Source: an uncultured Eubacteriales bacterium
GTDB lineage: Bacteria; Bacillota; Clostridia; Oscillospirales; Oscillospiraceae
Direction: 5' to 3'
Length of the DNA: 64,000 nt
Assembly (NCBI GenBank): GCA_900545515.1
Contig: UQZA01000004.1
Location: 54,770-118,769, forward strand
The translations under genes were made by a program, and so were the position numbers. Position 1 is the stretch's first letter; the number at the start of each line of letters is the position of its first letter. Below the pieces are notes generated by a model, which saw only the letters and a list, made by a program, of their open reading frames with translations, had not been told where the DNA came from and did not search any database. Shown here one piece after another: positions 1 to 10,638 of the stretch.

Positions 1-3000
1 GATGCCTCCATGCTCACCACGGACACCGTGACAGCGGAAGCCGAGGGCAAGACCTATAACCTCAGCGCCGACCAGATGGCCGCACTGGGTGCAGAGCTCA
101 CCTACACAGGCGAGGCTGTGGCCGACGGCCGGGTCACCGTTCCCGCCGGTGGCTCCGCCCAGGTCAAGGTGGAGATTCAGATCCCCGCCAAGGCCGTAGA
201 GCACATGAAGGCCCTGGGCTATGCCAACGGCTTCTATGTGGAGGGCTTTGTCTACGTCCGTCCGGAGGCTGACGCCGAGGGCGCTCTGGATGTGACCCAC
301 TCCATCCCGGTCCTGGGCTGGTACGGCAACTGGACCGATCCGTCCATGTTTGACACCGGCTCTTACCTGGAATACGCCTACGGCACCCTCCAGCGGCCCA
401 GCCACATCAACACGAATGTGAAGAACGCCATGACCTGGTGCCCCAAGGGTTACGGCGCGGGCCTGTACTACACCGGCAACATCTACGGCTCCTACAGCGA
501 ATCCACCGGTCTGGTGGGCGACCAGCACTACTACCCTGAGCGCAACGCCCTCAGCACCCGGCCGGAGAGCCAGTGGCAATTCTATGCCCTGTTCCCCACC
601 CTGATCCGCAACGCCACCGATGTGGAGGTCCGGATCACCGACGCCGACACCGGCAAGCTCTACTACGTCAACGACTACGAGACCTTTGACGACTATATGA
701 TGGCCAGCTTCTACTACACGAATGCCGGCCAGTGGTATGACACCACCAGCGATTACGGCGTGGGCTTCGACTGGGACTATGTGGACCCCGAAACCGGTGA
801 AACCATCCCCGAGGGAACCCGGATCCGCTTCAGCCTCCTGTGCGCCCCGGACTACTACATCAACGACGACGGCTCCGTCCGCTGGGACGATCTGGGTAAG
901 GGCGCCAGCCTCTCCTATGAGTTCACCGTGGACAACACCGCCCCCAAGCTGGTGGGCAGCCAGCCCCTGACCCTCAGCGCCGACGGCAAGACCCTGTACT
1001 ACACCGCCCAGGACGAGAACTACATCGCCGCCGTGGTGCTGATGAATGGCTCTGCCAGCAAGGCAGTGAGCTACAGCTACCCCGACATGCCCCTGTCTCA
1101 GAAGGGCAAAGCGGTTTCCGGCTCCCTGGACCTCGCCAGCTACGCAGAAACCAATGGCAACAAGGCCGTCATTGCCGTGTGTGACTACGCCGGCAACGAG
1201 ACCTATTATGTCATCAACCTGAACGGCTCCGGCAACAGCTACGGCAGCCTGGTAGCCTTCCAGAACAGCGCCGATGGCGTGGGCGGCGCTTGGACCTCCT
1301 TCGGCGAGGGTGTGGCCAAGAACGAGACCTCCCTCTTTGCCAGCGCCCAGAACATGGTCTGCGCCGAGTATGTGAACGGCGTGGTCTTTGCCCAGACGGA
1401 CAACGGCAACCTCTATGGCATCCCCTACGACGATTTCCTGGCCGAATCCATTGACCTGGAGTCTACCTACATCGCCCACCTGGATTGCGTTTACCAGGAT
1501 CTGGCCTATAGCTACGGCCAGGGCAAGCTCTTTGGCCTGGCGGCCTACGGCTCCGGCGCGGACAGCGAATTTGTGGTCAATTCCATTAACCTGAAGGGCT
1601 CCTACTTTGACGAGGAGCTCTGGGAGCAGGTGGACGCCTACCAGGAAGACTGGGTGGCCGGGCGCAGTGGCGTCTTTGGCCTCACCCTGGCTTGTGACGA
1701 TGCAGGCTCCCTGTATGTGATGGGCACCAGCGTGGATGAGGAGACCGGCGAGGAATCTACGGCTCAGCTGTGGAAGGCGGCCCTGCAAACCGACTGGAGC
1801 GGGACTGTATTTGGACCCTTCCGCATGGTCGGTGAGACGGGCCTCTCGATGAACTATCTCCAGTCCATGACCTGGGATCACAACACCGAGACCCTGTACT
1901 GGGCCCAGTTCTATCCCATGGGTATGAGCAACCTGCAGATGACCCTGCAGAAGGTGGACCCTGCCACCGGCGCCTGCACCCAGGTGGGTACGCTCTCCGC
2001 CGAGACCTGCGCCATGTTCGCCCCCCTGAGCGAGGAAGCTGCCGCCAAGGAGGCCCATGCCAATGTGCCGGTGATTGACAGAGATGAGGTAGGCGCGCCG
2101 GTGCTCCGCGACGACACCGTAGTGATGAGCGTGGGCAGCGCCCGGACCCTCCTGTACGATCTGGACCCCTGGTACACCACCCACAAGGATGTGATTTGGT
2201 CCTCCGACAATGAGGAGGTTGCCACGGTGGATCAGAATGGCACCGTGACGGCAGTGGGCGAGGGCAGCTGCACCATCACCGCAGCCGCCAAGGACGACCT
2301 CACCAAGGTGGATACCTGCGCCGTGCACGTGTCTGCTCTGGACTTGAGCCTGGAGGGCATCATCTCCGCCCAGTCCGCCGGTATCGGCAGCGTCACCGGC
2401 GCGGCAACCTACAAGTATGACATGGTGAAGAGCGAGCCTACCTTTGGCACGGAGAAAAAGATCACCTGGCCGGAGGAGTTCCAGGGCTTTGGCCAGAGTT
2501 TGGCCACCTCCACCATGGGCCGCGGCTCCATGTGGGCCTGCGAGTATGATAATACCGGTATGATCTATGAGATCGACCCGGAGACCGGCGTGGTGAAGGA
2601 TATGCTGGAGCCCATTGACGGCGATATGATGTTCGGCATGACCTACTCCGAGACCACGGATCTTTTCACCAGCATCATGAACTTCTACCTCTATGTGGAC
2701 CAGCCCTTTACCCACGAGGCTGAGCAGGAAATCATTGACTCCTATGACCAAGAGGAACACATGTTTATGTGGCACCGGCTGGACATGTCCTCTTACCTGA
2801 AAGCCTCTGACCAGAACTTCCAGACTGGCGAGACCGGCAACGGCTCCATTGTGGACGTAGTCTTCTGCGGCATCACCACCCTGGAGGGCGAGGGCGAGCA
2901 GTACCTCAGCCAGGATTACCTGGGCAAGTACGCTCCGGAAATCAGCTACAAGCCCACCACCACCCTGGTTCTCCTGGACAATGTGGGCCGCCTGTGGTAC

Positions 3001-3549
3001 ATCGATGAGATGACAGACATGAAGAAGGTCACCGGCGAGACCGGCAGCACCTACTTTACCGACGCCACCGGCGCCATGATGATTCCCGAGTCCTTCAACG
3101 GCGTCCTCTCCCTGGGCTATGACACCGATGGAGATGGCACGGATGACAGCTACTCCGTCTTCGTCATCCGGCAGATTCAGGAGACCCCGCTGCTGGATAT
3201 GTACCTGGATGGCACCATGCCCCGGATTACCTACCACTTCTCGGACGTTGCCTTTGCCGGGAGGCTGGAGGACGGCACCCCCATGTTTGTGATGTCCCTG
3301 TACGACTACTGGAACAATGGTATCACCAATGAGCTGTACCTCTATGTTCCCGGCCATGAGACCGATGAGCTGGACCACGAGACCTGGCAGCCCATCCGGA
3401 CTCCGGACCGCCTCTTCGACCTGGGCGACACGGGAGAGCACAACATCGTTGCCACCATCCACAAGGCGACGGTCACCGGAGGCGTCAGCGTCCAGACCGA
3501 AGCCGATGCCGAAGTCGTCAACACGTTCTGCGGCTTCTATCAAGGCTAA
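1..3549 (+). CDS. Cell-surface subtilisin-like serine protease, C-terminal part (5' end outside window)
   Basis: The reading frame is already open at base 1, so the start and the catalytic domain lie upstream. What is visible is about 1180 residues of accessory region. Near the left end is a C5a-peptidase/lactocepin-type Fn3-like module ('GFYVEGFVYV', then 'IPVLGWYGNWTDPSMFD'), which in S8 envelope proteases directly follows the peptidase domain. A bacterial Ig-like (BIG2) domain lies near residues 700-770 ('VIWSSDNEEVATVDQNG'). The remainder is rich in Tyr, Trp and Gly with repeated short beta-like segments. No LPXTG sorting signal or SLH repeat is seen before the stop, so the means of surface attachment is unclear. 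The role as an extracellular protease is inferred from the Fn3 module, since no catalytic residue is in view. Confidence 0.75.
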   Translation, partial: DASMLTTDTVTAEAEGKTYNLSADQMAALGAELTYTGEAVADGRVTVPAGGSAQVKVEIQIPAKAVEHMKALGYANGFYVEGFVYVRPEADAEGALDVTHSIPVLGWYGNWTDPSMFDTGSYLEYAYGTLQRPSHINTNVKNAMTWCPKGYGAGLYYTGNIYGSYSESTGLVGDQHYYPERNALSTRPESQWQFYALFPTLIRNATDVEVRITDADTGKLYYVNDYETFDDYMMASFYYTNAGQWYDTTSDYGVGFDWDYVDPETGETIPEGTRIRFSLLCAPDYYINDDGSVRWDDLGKGASLSYEFTVDNTAPKLVGSQPLTLSADGKTLYYTAQDENYIAAVVLMNGSASKAVSYSYPDMPLSQKGKAVSGSLDLASYAETNGNKAVIAVCDYAGNETYYVINLNGSGNSYGSLVAFQNSADGVGGAWTSFGEGVAKNETSLFASAQNMVCAEYVNGVVFAQTDNGNLYGIPYDDFLAESIDLESTYIAHLDCVYQDLAYSYGQGKLFGLAAYGSGADSEFVVNSINLKGSYFDEELWEQVDAYQEDWVAGRSGVFGLTLACDDAGSLYVMGTSVDEETGEESTAQLWKAALQTDWSGTVFGPFRMVGETGLSMNYLQSMTWDHNTETLYWAQFYPMGMSNLQMTLQKVDPATGACTQVGTLSAETCAMFAPLSEEAAAKEAHANVPVIDRDEVGAPVLRDDTVVMSVGSARTLLYDLDPWYTTHKDVIWSSDNEEVATVDQNGTVTAVGEGSCTITAAAKDDLTKVDTCAVHVSALDLSLEGIISAQSAGIGSVTGAATYKYDMVKSEPTFGTEKKITWPEEFQGFGQSLATSTMGRGSMWACEYDNTGMIYEIDPETGVVKDMLEPIDGDMMFGMTYSETTDLFTSIMNFYLYVDQPFTHEAEQEIIDSYDQEEHMFMWHRLDMSSYLKASDQNFQTGETGNGSIVDVVFCGITTLEGEGEQYLSQDYLGKYAPEISYKPTTTLVLLDNVGRLWYIDEMTDMKKVTGETGSTYFTDATGAMMIPESFNGVLSLGYDTDGDGTDDSYSVFVIRQIQETPLLDMYLDGTMPRITYHFSDVAFAGRLEDGTPMFVMSLYDYWNNGITNELYLYVPGHETDELDHETWQPIRTPDRLFDLGDTGEHNIVATIHKATVTGGVSVQTEADAEVVNTFCGFYQG

Positions 3550-3564
3550 TTCCCCTGCAAGCAA

Positions 3565-3617
3565 GGACCTGCTGCAAAGATGGGCCATTTCGCCCGGACC
3601 TGCAGCAGGTCCGTTTT
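3565..3617 (+). terminator. Intrinsic terminator after the protease gene
   Basis: A perfect 12-bp inverted repeat (3565-3576 with 3601-3612) encloses a loop that contains its own small GGGC/GCCC hairpin, and it is followed by a short T-rich stretch. It begins 15 bases after the protease stop codon. Confidence 0.6.
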
Positions 3618-3829
3618 GCGCCCACCGGCGGAAGGGGCCGGCGCTGACCTGCCGCTCTTGCGGGGATGGACGTACAGCTACGGGTTGGGAGGTCCGAAAG
3701 CCAGGGAAGCGCCAGTCAATCTGTGGGTATGTTCTGAAGGGAGGGGGCGCAAACTAGGTCAGGAGGGCGGTTTGTGGGGACTTCCAAAAATAGGGGGATT
3801 TTGTTCAAAAATTATTTATAATCCGCCCC
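3618..3829. other. Non-coding spacer before hrcA
   Basis: No credible gene is seen. The sequence is G-rich and has no ribosome binding site followed by a sustained frame, other than an upstream extension of hrcA that lies before the promoter and CIRCE and is therefore not expected to be translated. Confidence 0.5.
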
Positions 3830-3858
3830 TTGACAATGGCGGGTTCGGGTTGTATAGT
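3830..3858 (+). promoter_or_regulatory. Sigma-A promoter of hrcA operon
   Basis: TTGACA (3830-3835), 17-bp spacer, TATAGT (3853-3858). The CIRCE operator begins 4 bases downstream, overlapping the expected transcription start, which is the usual arrangement for HrcA repression. Confidence 0.9.
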
Positions 3859-3862
3859 TACC

Positions 3863-3889
3863 TTAGCACTCGAGAAGATGGAGTGCTAA
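3863..3889 (+). promoter_or_regulatory. CIRCE operator (HrcA binding site)
   Basis: TTAGCACTC, 9-base spacer, GAGTGCTAA: a perfect match to the CIRCE consensus with 9-bp arms. It sits between the promoter and the hrcA ribosome binding site (AGGAGG at 3891-3896). No second CIRCE is present before dnaK, so the whole cluster is probably controlled from here. Confidence 0.97.
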
Positions 3890-3903
3890 CAGGAGGAGAC
3901 GTC

Positions 3904-4986
3904 ATGGAACTGACTGAGCGGAAGAAAAAGGTCCTGCAAACGGTGGTGGACCTCTATATTCGCACCGCAGAGCCGGTGGGCTCCAAGGCCATTGCGGCCA
4001 TGCCCGGCATGAACTACTCCTCCGCCACCATTCGCAATGAGCTGGCGGACCTCACCACCATGGGCCTTCTGGAGCAGCCCCACACCTCCGCCGGGCGGGT
4101 TCCCTCCCCGGCAGGATACCGGCTGTATGTGGATGAGCTGATGCAGGGCTACAAGCTCAGCGTGGATGAGACCAAGGACCTGAAAAACGCCATGGAGCTG
4201 AAAATGCAGGAGTTTGACAAGGTCCTGGACAAGGTAGCCAGACTGGTCTCCCAGGCCACGGATCTGCCGGCCTACACTGTGGCGGCCCGGCAAGGAGCGG
4301 CCACGGTGAAGCGGTTTGAGATTCTCATGGCAGAGGCGGGAAGCTTCATCCTGGTGGTGATGACCAGCGGGGATGTGGTGAAAAACAAGCTGATCAAGCT
4401 GCCCCTCCATGTGACGGAGGCGGACCTGAAGCTCCTCAGCGCCCTGCTGAACGCCACCATGACCGGCCTGACTGTGGAGGACTTCACGGCGGAGCTCATG
4501 GACCGGGTGACCCAGAACGCCGGGGCCGCCGCCGGGCTGGTGCCGGTGATTTTGGACTTCACCGCCGGGGTTCTCCGGGGTCAGGAGGATCGCTCAGTGG
4601 CCCTCCGGGGCCAGGTCCGGCTGCTGCATCAGCCGGAGTACCAGGATGTGGAGAAGGCCCAGGAGGTGCTGAGCACCCTGGATGAGGAGACCATCTCCCA
4701 GCTCCCCGCCATGATGGGAGGCGAAAAGACCCAGATTCTGGTGGGGCCGGAGCAGGTGGCCCAGGAATTGAAAGACACTTCGGTCGTCATGACCAAATTC
4801 GACATTGGCGAGGGGATGCAGGGGCTCATCGGCGTGGTGGGACCCACCCGCATGGACTACGCCAAGGTCACGGCCCGGCTCAGCTACTTTGCGGAGAATC
4901 TGTCCAAAATGTTCTCCCGGCCGGAGCCCAACCGGAAGCAGCTTCCCCAGGGAAGCGCACCGGAGGATGAAACAAAGGAGGCATAG
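3904..4986 (+). CDS. hrcA: Heat-inducible transcription repressor HrcA
   Basis: HrcA (360 aa) binds CIRCE and represses class I heat-shock genes, with its activity titrated by GroEL in known systems. The N-terminal winged helix is recognisable ('LTERKKKVLQTVVDLYIRTA', 'SSATIRNELADLTTMGLLEQ', 'HTSAGRVPSPAGYRLYVDEL'). The start is the ATG after AGGAGGAGACGTC; a longer frame upstream would run through the promoter and CIRCE and is rejected. It is the first gene of hrcA-grpE-dnaK-dnaJ, with grpE starting 3 bases after its stop. It is most likely autoregulated through the CIRCE just upstream. Confidence 0.97.
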   Translation: MELTERKKKVLQTVVDLYIRTAEPVGSKAIAAMPGMNYSSATIRNELADLTTMGLLEQPHTSAGRVPSPAGYRLYVDELMQGYKLSVDETKDLKNAMELKMQEFDKVLDKVARLVSQATDLPAYTVAARQGAATVKRFEILMAEAGSFILVVMTSGDVVKNKLIKLPLHVTEADLKLLSALLNATMTGLTVEDFTAELMDRVTQNAGAAAGLVPVILDFTAGVLRGQEDRSVALRGQVRLLHQPEYQDVEKAQEVLSTLDEETISQLPAMMGGEKTQILVGPEQVAQELKDTSVVMTKFDIGEGMQGLIGVVGPTRMDYAKVTARLSYFAENLSKMFSRPEPNRKQLPQGSAPEDETKEA

Positions 4987-4989
4987 ATC

Positions 4990-5526
4990 GTGGCTGACAA
5001 GGAAAACAAAAAGAACAAGAAAAAAGCCCAGGAGCCCCAGGAGGAACCCCAGGAGCAGCCGGAGGCCACGGAGGTCCCGGACCAGTCCGATCCGGTCCAG
5101 GAGCTTCAGGAGAAGCTGGATGCCCAGCACGAAGCCCATTTGCGGCTGGCGGCGGAGTATGACAACTTCCGCAAGCGAACCCAGAAGGAAAAGGAGGCCA
5201 GCTACGCAAACGGCAAGGCTGACACCGTTGGCAAGCTCCTGCCCATTTATGACAATCTGGAGCGGGCCCTGAACCAGCCCACGGAGGACGCCGCTTACAA
5301 AAAGGGCGTGGAAATGACCATGGCGGAGCTGGAGAAGATTTTCCAGGGATTGGGCGTGAGCGCCTACGGCCAGGCGGGAGACGCCTTTGACCCCAACCTG
5401 CACAACGCCGTGATGCACACCCAGGACGAGAGCCAGGGGGAAAACGTCATCACCCAGGTGTTCCAGAAGGGCTTCCGCATGGGAGAGCGGGTCATCCGCT
5501 TCGCCATGGTTCAGGTTGCAAACTAG
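4990..5526 (+). CDS. grpE: Nucleotide exchange factor GrpE
   Basis: A 178-residue protein with the usual GrpE layout: a charged N-terminal tail rich in Lys, Glu, Gln and Pro, a long coiled coil, then a compact beta domain ('GVSAYGQAGDAFDPNLHNAV', 'GENVITQVFQKGFRMGERVI'). GrpE promotes ADP release from DnaK. The start codon is GTG, placed 8 bases after AAGGAGG at the end of hrcA, so translation is probably coupled to hrcA. Confidence 0.96.
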   Translation: MADKENKKNKKKAQEPQEEPQEQPEATEVPDQSDPVQELQEKLDAQHEAHLRLAAEYDNFRKRTQKEKEASYANGKADTVGKLLPIYDNLERALNQPTEDAAYKKGVEMTMAELEKIFQGLGVSAYGQAGDAFDPNLHNAVMHTQDESQGENVITQVFQKGFRMGERVIRFAMVQVAN

Positions 5527-5535
5527 CATGCTCTG

Positions 5536-5553
5536 CCGGGGGCGCCCGGTTTT
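5536..5553 (+). terminator. Weak hairpin with T-run between grpE and dnaK
   Basis: Stem CCGGG/CCCGG with a 4-base loop, followed by TTTTATAT. The 5-bp stem is short, so it may act as a partial terminator or as a 3' mRNA stabiliser rather than a full stop. Confidence 0.35.
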
Positions 5554-5587
5554 ATATAAATTTGTAAATTCATATACTCTCATGTAA

Positions 5588-7426
<1,839 letters not shown>

Positions 7427-7439
7427 GGGCCTTTGCAGC

Positions 7440-7483
7440 ATAAGCCGGAGGGACGCAGGCCGTCCCTCCGCTGTTGCGCTTAT
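7440..7483 (+). terminator. Long hairpin between dnaK and dnaJ
   Basis: Perfect 10-bp stem (7446-7455 with 7461-7470), 5-base loop, and an outer ATAAGC/GCTTAT pairing at 7440-7445 and 7478-7483. No U-tract follows, so it is more likely an mRNA-stability or partial attenuation structure between dnaK and dnaJ than a simple terminator. Confidence 0.45.
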
Positions 7484-7517
7484 CTGGGCCGGTACATCTA
7501 AAGTGAGGTGAGAAGCC

Positions 7518-8669
7518 ATGAGCGATGAGAAGAAACGCGATTATTATGAGGTGCTGGGGGTGGAGAAATCCGCCAGCACCGATGACATTAAAAAGGCCTA
7601 CCGCAAAAAGGCCCTCCAGTACCACCCGGACCGGAACCCCGGGGACAAAGAGGCCGAGGCAAAATTCAAGGAATGCAACGAGGCCTATGAGGTCCTGTCC
7701 AACGATGAAAAGCGGAGCCGGTACGACCAATACGGCTTTGCAGGGGTGGACCCCAACTTCAACCCCAACGCCGGGTTTGGCGGAGGCTTCGGAGGCTTTG
7801 GAGACGCCTTCTCCGGCTTCGGGGACATCTTCGGAGATCTGTTCGGCGGCGGCAGCCGCCGGAGCCCCAACGGACCCCGGCAGGGGGAGAACGTGGGGGC
7901 CCGGCTGGAGCTGACCTTTGAGGAGGCTGCATTCGGTGCGGAGAAGGAGGTTCCGGTGACCCGGATTGAGGCCTGCGCCAAGTGCTCCGGCACCGGCTCT
8001 GCCGCCGGAAGTGCACCGGAGACCTGCCCCACCTGCCGGGGCACCGGCTCGGTGCGCACCACCCAGAACTTTATGGGTATGACCATGCAGTCCACCACCG
8101 CCTGTCCCAAGTGCGGCGGCACTGGCAAAATCATCAAGGATCCCTGCCCCACTTGCCGGGGCAAGGGAAAGGTTCGCCGGTCCACCAAGATCCGGGTTCA
8201 AATCCCCGCCGGTGTAGATGACGGCCAGACCGTCCGGGTCCGGGGGGAGGGCTGCACTGGCTCCAACGGAGGGCCCAGCGGCGACCTGCTGGTGGAGGTT
8301 TCCATCCGGAGCCACCCCTTCTTCCAGCGAGACGGGGCAAATGTACTGTGCGAGCTTCCCATTACCTTCACCCAGGCGGCTCTGGGGGCGGAGCTGGAGG
8401 TCCCCACCCTGGACGGGAAGGTTCGCTATACCATTCCCGAGGGCACCCAGACCGGCACGGTCTTCCGCCTTCGGGGCAAGGGCATCCCCTTTGTCCACAG
8501 CAAGACCCGGGGAGATCAACTGGTCACCGTGGTGGTGGAAACGCCCACGAAGCTGTCCCGGGAGCAGAAGGAGCTTCTCCGCCGCTTTGGCGAGAGCACC
8601 AGGGATGCCGGTGTGCAGCCTAAAAATGCCAGGTTCTTCGAAAAGCTGAAGCAGTATTTTGACAAGTGA
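7518..8669 (+). CDS. dnaJ: Co-chaperone DnaJ (type I Hsp40)
   Basis: A 383-residue type I J-protein. The J domain at residues 5-70 has the essential HPD ('[18 protein letters not shown]'). A Gly/Phe-rich linker follows ('[20 protein letters not shown]'), then four zinc-binding CxxCxGxG repeats ('CAKCSGTG', 'CPTCRGTG', 'CPKCGGTG', 'CPTCRGKG') and the C-terminal peptide-binding domains. It delivers clients to DnaK and stimulates its ATPase. It is the last gene of the heat-shock cluster. Confidence 0.97.
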   Translation: MSDEKKRDYYEVLGVEKSASTDDIKKAYRKKALQYHPDRNPGDKEAEAKFKECNEAYEVLSNDEKRSRYDQYGFAGVDPNFNPNAGFGGGFGGFGDAFSGFGDIFGDLFGGGSRRSPNGPRQGENVGARLELTFEEAAFGAEKEVPVTRIEACAKCSGTGSAAGSAPETCPTCRGTGSVRTTQNFMGMTMQSTTACPKCGGTGKIIKDPCPTCRGKGKVRRSTKIRVQIPAGVDDGQTVRVRGEGCTGSNGGPSGDLLVEVSIRSHPFFQRDGANVLCELPITFTQAALGAELEVPTLDGKVRYTIPEGTQTGTVFRLRGKGIPFVHSKTRGDQLVTVVVETPTKLSREQKELLRRFGESTRDAGVQPKNARFFEKLKQYFDK

Positions 8670-8673
8670 CATG

Positions 8674-8714
8674 TTTTTTGGCGGAAAGTTCTTTGGGACT
8701 TTCCGCCAAAAAAA
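8674..8714. repeat. 16-bp inverted repeat after dnaJ
   Basis: TTTTTTGGCGGAAAGT pairs with ACTTTCCGCCAAAAAA across a 9-base loop. Polarity is reversed relative to a normal terminator: on both strands the T-run precedes the GC stem and the A-run follows it. It lies between two convergent operons and shares its A-run with the ribF terminator. Confidence 0.7.
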
Positions 8715-8737
8715 TTGCAGCCCCGCAGGGCGGGGCT
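8708..8737 (-). terminator. Intrinsic terminator of the rimP-ribF operon
   Basis: On the minus strand, an 8-bp stem AGCCCCGC/GCGGGGCT with a 3-base loop is followed 4 bases later by seven Ts. It lies about 110 bases after the ribF stop and is the end of the long minus-strand operon. Confidence 0.75.
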
Positions 8738-8847
8738 ACGTACTATGTGGGGAGCTTCAGGCTGAACGCACGACCTTCCAATTTCCCACGGGCGGGGCCC
8801 AGCCGTGACGGATGAGGATGGGGGAGATCTAGCTGGTAGCTATGAGG

Positions 8848-9738
8848 TCATTTCTCAAAGAAGGCCCGGGTTTGGCCGGCATTGCGGCGGATTTCGTCTT
8901 GGAGGGCCTCCAGACTGGGGAAACGGCGCTCGCCCCGGAGGAAATGCCACAGCTCCAGGGTGACGGGCTGGCCGTACAGGTCGCCGGTGTAGTCCAGAAG
9001 CCAGGGCTCAATGGTGAGGCCATGGCCGTTTACGGTGGGGCGGGTTCCGATGTTGGTGACGGCCAGATACGTTCCCTCCGGAGTGCGTGCCCGGCAGGCA
9101 TAGACGCCCTTGGGGGGGAGGAGAAGCTCCGGCGGGAGCTCCAAATTGGCGGTGGGAATGCCCCAGGTCCGGCCCAGATGGGCCCCGGATACCACGGTGC
9201 CGGTGAACTGGTGGGGATGCCCCAAAAACCGGCGGGCCCGGTCCAGGTCGCCGGCTTCCAGAAGGGAGCGGATGTAGGTGGAGGAGACGGTGATGCCCTC
9301 CAGGCGGTACTCCGGAATGACGGCGCAGCCAATCCCCAGCTTGGCGCAGGCCTCCAGCAGCCGGGCGGCGGTGCCTTCCCCCCCTGCGCCGAAGCGAAAA
9401 TCATGGCCGCAGATGAGGGCGGCTGCATGGTACTCCTCCACCAGAACGGACTGCAGGAAGAACTCCCAGGGCATATCCCGCATATGGCGGTCAAAGTGAA
9501 TGGGAAGGACCTCCTGGATTCCGTAAAGCTCCTCCATCAGCCGGGCCCGATCCTGGGGCGCACTGAGCAGGGGCACCGCTTTGCCGGAAACCAGGGAATC
9601 GGGATGGCTGTCAAAGGTCAGGGCGGCGGCGCGGCAGCCCAGCCGGTCCGCCTCCTGGCGGCACCGGGTCAGGAGCTGGCCATGGCCCAAATGGACGCCG
9701 TCAAAGAAGCCCAGAGCAATGACGCGTGGCTGGTTCAA
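8848..9738 (-). CDS. ribF: Bifunctional riboflavin kinase/FAD synthetase RibF
   Basis: A 296-residue enzyme that converts riboflavin to FMN and FMN to FAD. The N-terminal nucleotidyltransferase domain shows 'GFFDGVHLGHGQLL' (HxGH type) and 'ICGHDFRFGAGGEG'. The C-terminal riboflavin kinase domain has 'TWGIPTANLELPPELLLPPK' (metal/ATP-binding PTAN). Length is normal for the family. Its start lies immediately after the truB stop, so it is the distal gene of the translation operon, an order common in Firmicutes. Confidence 0.95.
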   Translation of the reverse strand: MNQPRVIALGFFDGVHLGHGQLLTRCRQEADRLGCRAAALTFDSHPDSLVSGKAVPLLSAPQDRARLMEELYGIQEVLPIHFDRHMRDMPWEFFLQSVLVEEYHAAALICGHDFRFGAGGEGTAARLLEACAKLGIGCAVIPEYRLEGITVSSTYIRSLLEAGDLDRARRFLGHPHQFTGTVVSGAHLGRTWGIPTANLELPPELLLPPKGVYACRARTPEGTYLAVTNIGTRPTVNGHGLTIEPWLLDYTGDLYGQPVTLELWHFLRGERRFPSLEALQDEIRRNAGQTRAFFEK

Positions 9739-9739
9739 A

Positions 9740-10615
9740 TCAGTTCACCTCGAAAAAGCTTTTGATGGTCTGCATACGGGTTCCGTCGCACCGGCCCAGG
9801 GCCAGGAATTCGGAAGCGCCGTAGAGCCGGTAGGTCCCAGGGGCAAGAGCCACAGAGAAGGCGGCGCCGCACCGGCAAGCCCGCTCCTGCCGGGGCGTCA
9901 GGCGCACCGGAGGGCTGCTTTCAAACATGGAGTCCACAGGGAGCAGTAGGGAGGAGACGTCCTCCCCGGCCTGGGCCCGGTCCAGCAGGAGCTGGAGGGG
10001 GAGGGCCTGGTCCAGGGTGTAAGCCCCTGCCCGGCTTCGCCGCAGGGCCGCCATGCAGCCGCCGCAGCCCAGGGCTTTGCCGATGTCCTCACACAGGGTG
10101 CGAATATAAGTACCTTTGGAGCACCGGACCCGGAGGCGGCAGTCGCCATTCCGGAATTCCAGCAGCTCCAGTTCATAAATGGTAATGGGCCGCGGCTGAC
10201 GCTCCACCGCCTTGCCCTGGCGGGCAAGCTCGTAGAGCTTTTGGCCGTTCACCTTCAGGGCAGAATACATAGGGGGCACCTGCATCTGGGGGCCAAGAAA
10301 GCGAGCCAGAACGGCCTCCAGGGCCTCCGGAGAGACGTCGGCAGGCCGGGTCTCCAGGATGCGGCCTGTGACGTCCTGGGTGTCGGTGAGAAGCCCCAGG
10401 CGCAAGGTGGCGATGTATTCCTTCTGTGCGCTCTCAAAGAATTCTACGGCCCGGGTGGCTCTGCCTACGAAAATGGGCAGAACGCCGGTGGCCATGGGGT
10501 CCAGGGTGCCGCCGTGGCCAATGCGCCGGGTTTGGAAGACCCGGCGCAGCCGGGCCGCCACATCCTGGCTGGTCCAGCCCTGGGGCTTATCGATGGGAAT
10601 GATTCCAGTGGCCAT
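9740..10615 (-). CDS. truB: tRNA pseudouridine(55) synthase TruB
   Basis: A 291-residue enzyme making pseudouridine 55 in the T-loop of tRNAs. The N-terminal motif 'IPIDKPQGWTSQDV' and the catalytic-Asp loop 'GHGGTLDPMATGVL' are clear. The start chosen is the ATG after GGAAAGGAGGCC; a longer frame of 50 extra Arg/Pro-rich codons overlaps the upstream gene and is rejected. It sits 23 bases downstream of nrnA and abuts ribF. Confidence 0.95.
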   Translation of the reverse strand: MATGIIPIDKPQGWTSQDVAARLRRVFQTRRIGHGGTLDPMATGVLPIFVGRATRAVEFFESAQKEYIATLRLGLLTDTQDVTGRILETRPADVSPEALEAVLARFLGPQMQVPPMYSALKVNGQKLYELARQGKAVERQPRPITIYELELLEFRNGDCRLRVRCSKGTYIRTLCEDIGKALGCGGCMAALRRSRAGAYTLDQALPLQLLLDRAQAGEDVSSLLLPVDSMFESSPPVRLTPRQERACRCGAAFSVALAPGTYRLYGASEFLALGRCDGTRMQTIKSFFEVN

Positions 10616-10638
10616 GGGGCCTCCTTTCCAAACGCGGG

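Noticed and set aside
3580..3903. 108-codon N-terminal extension of hrcA
   Set aside because: It would run through the promoter and CIRCE; the ATG at 3904 has a good ribosome site and gives normal HrcA length.
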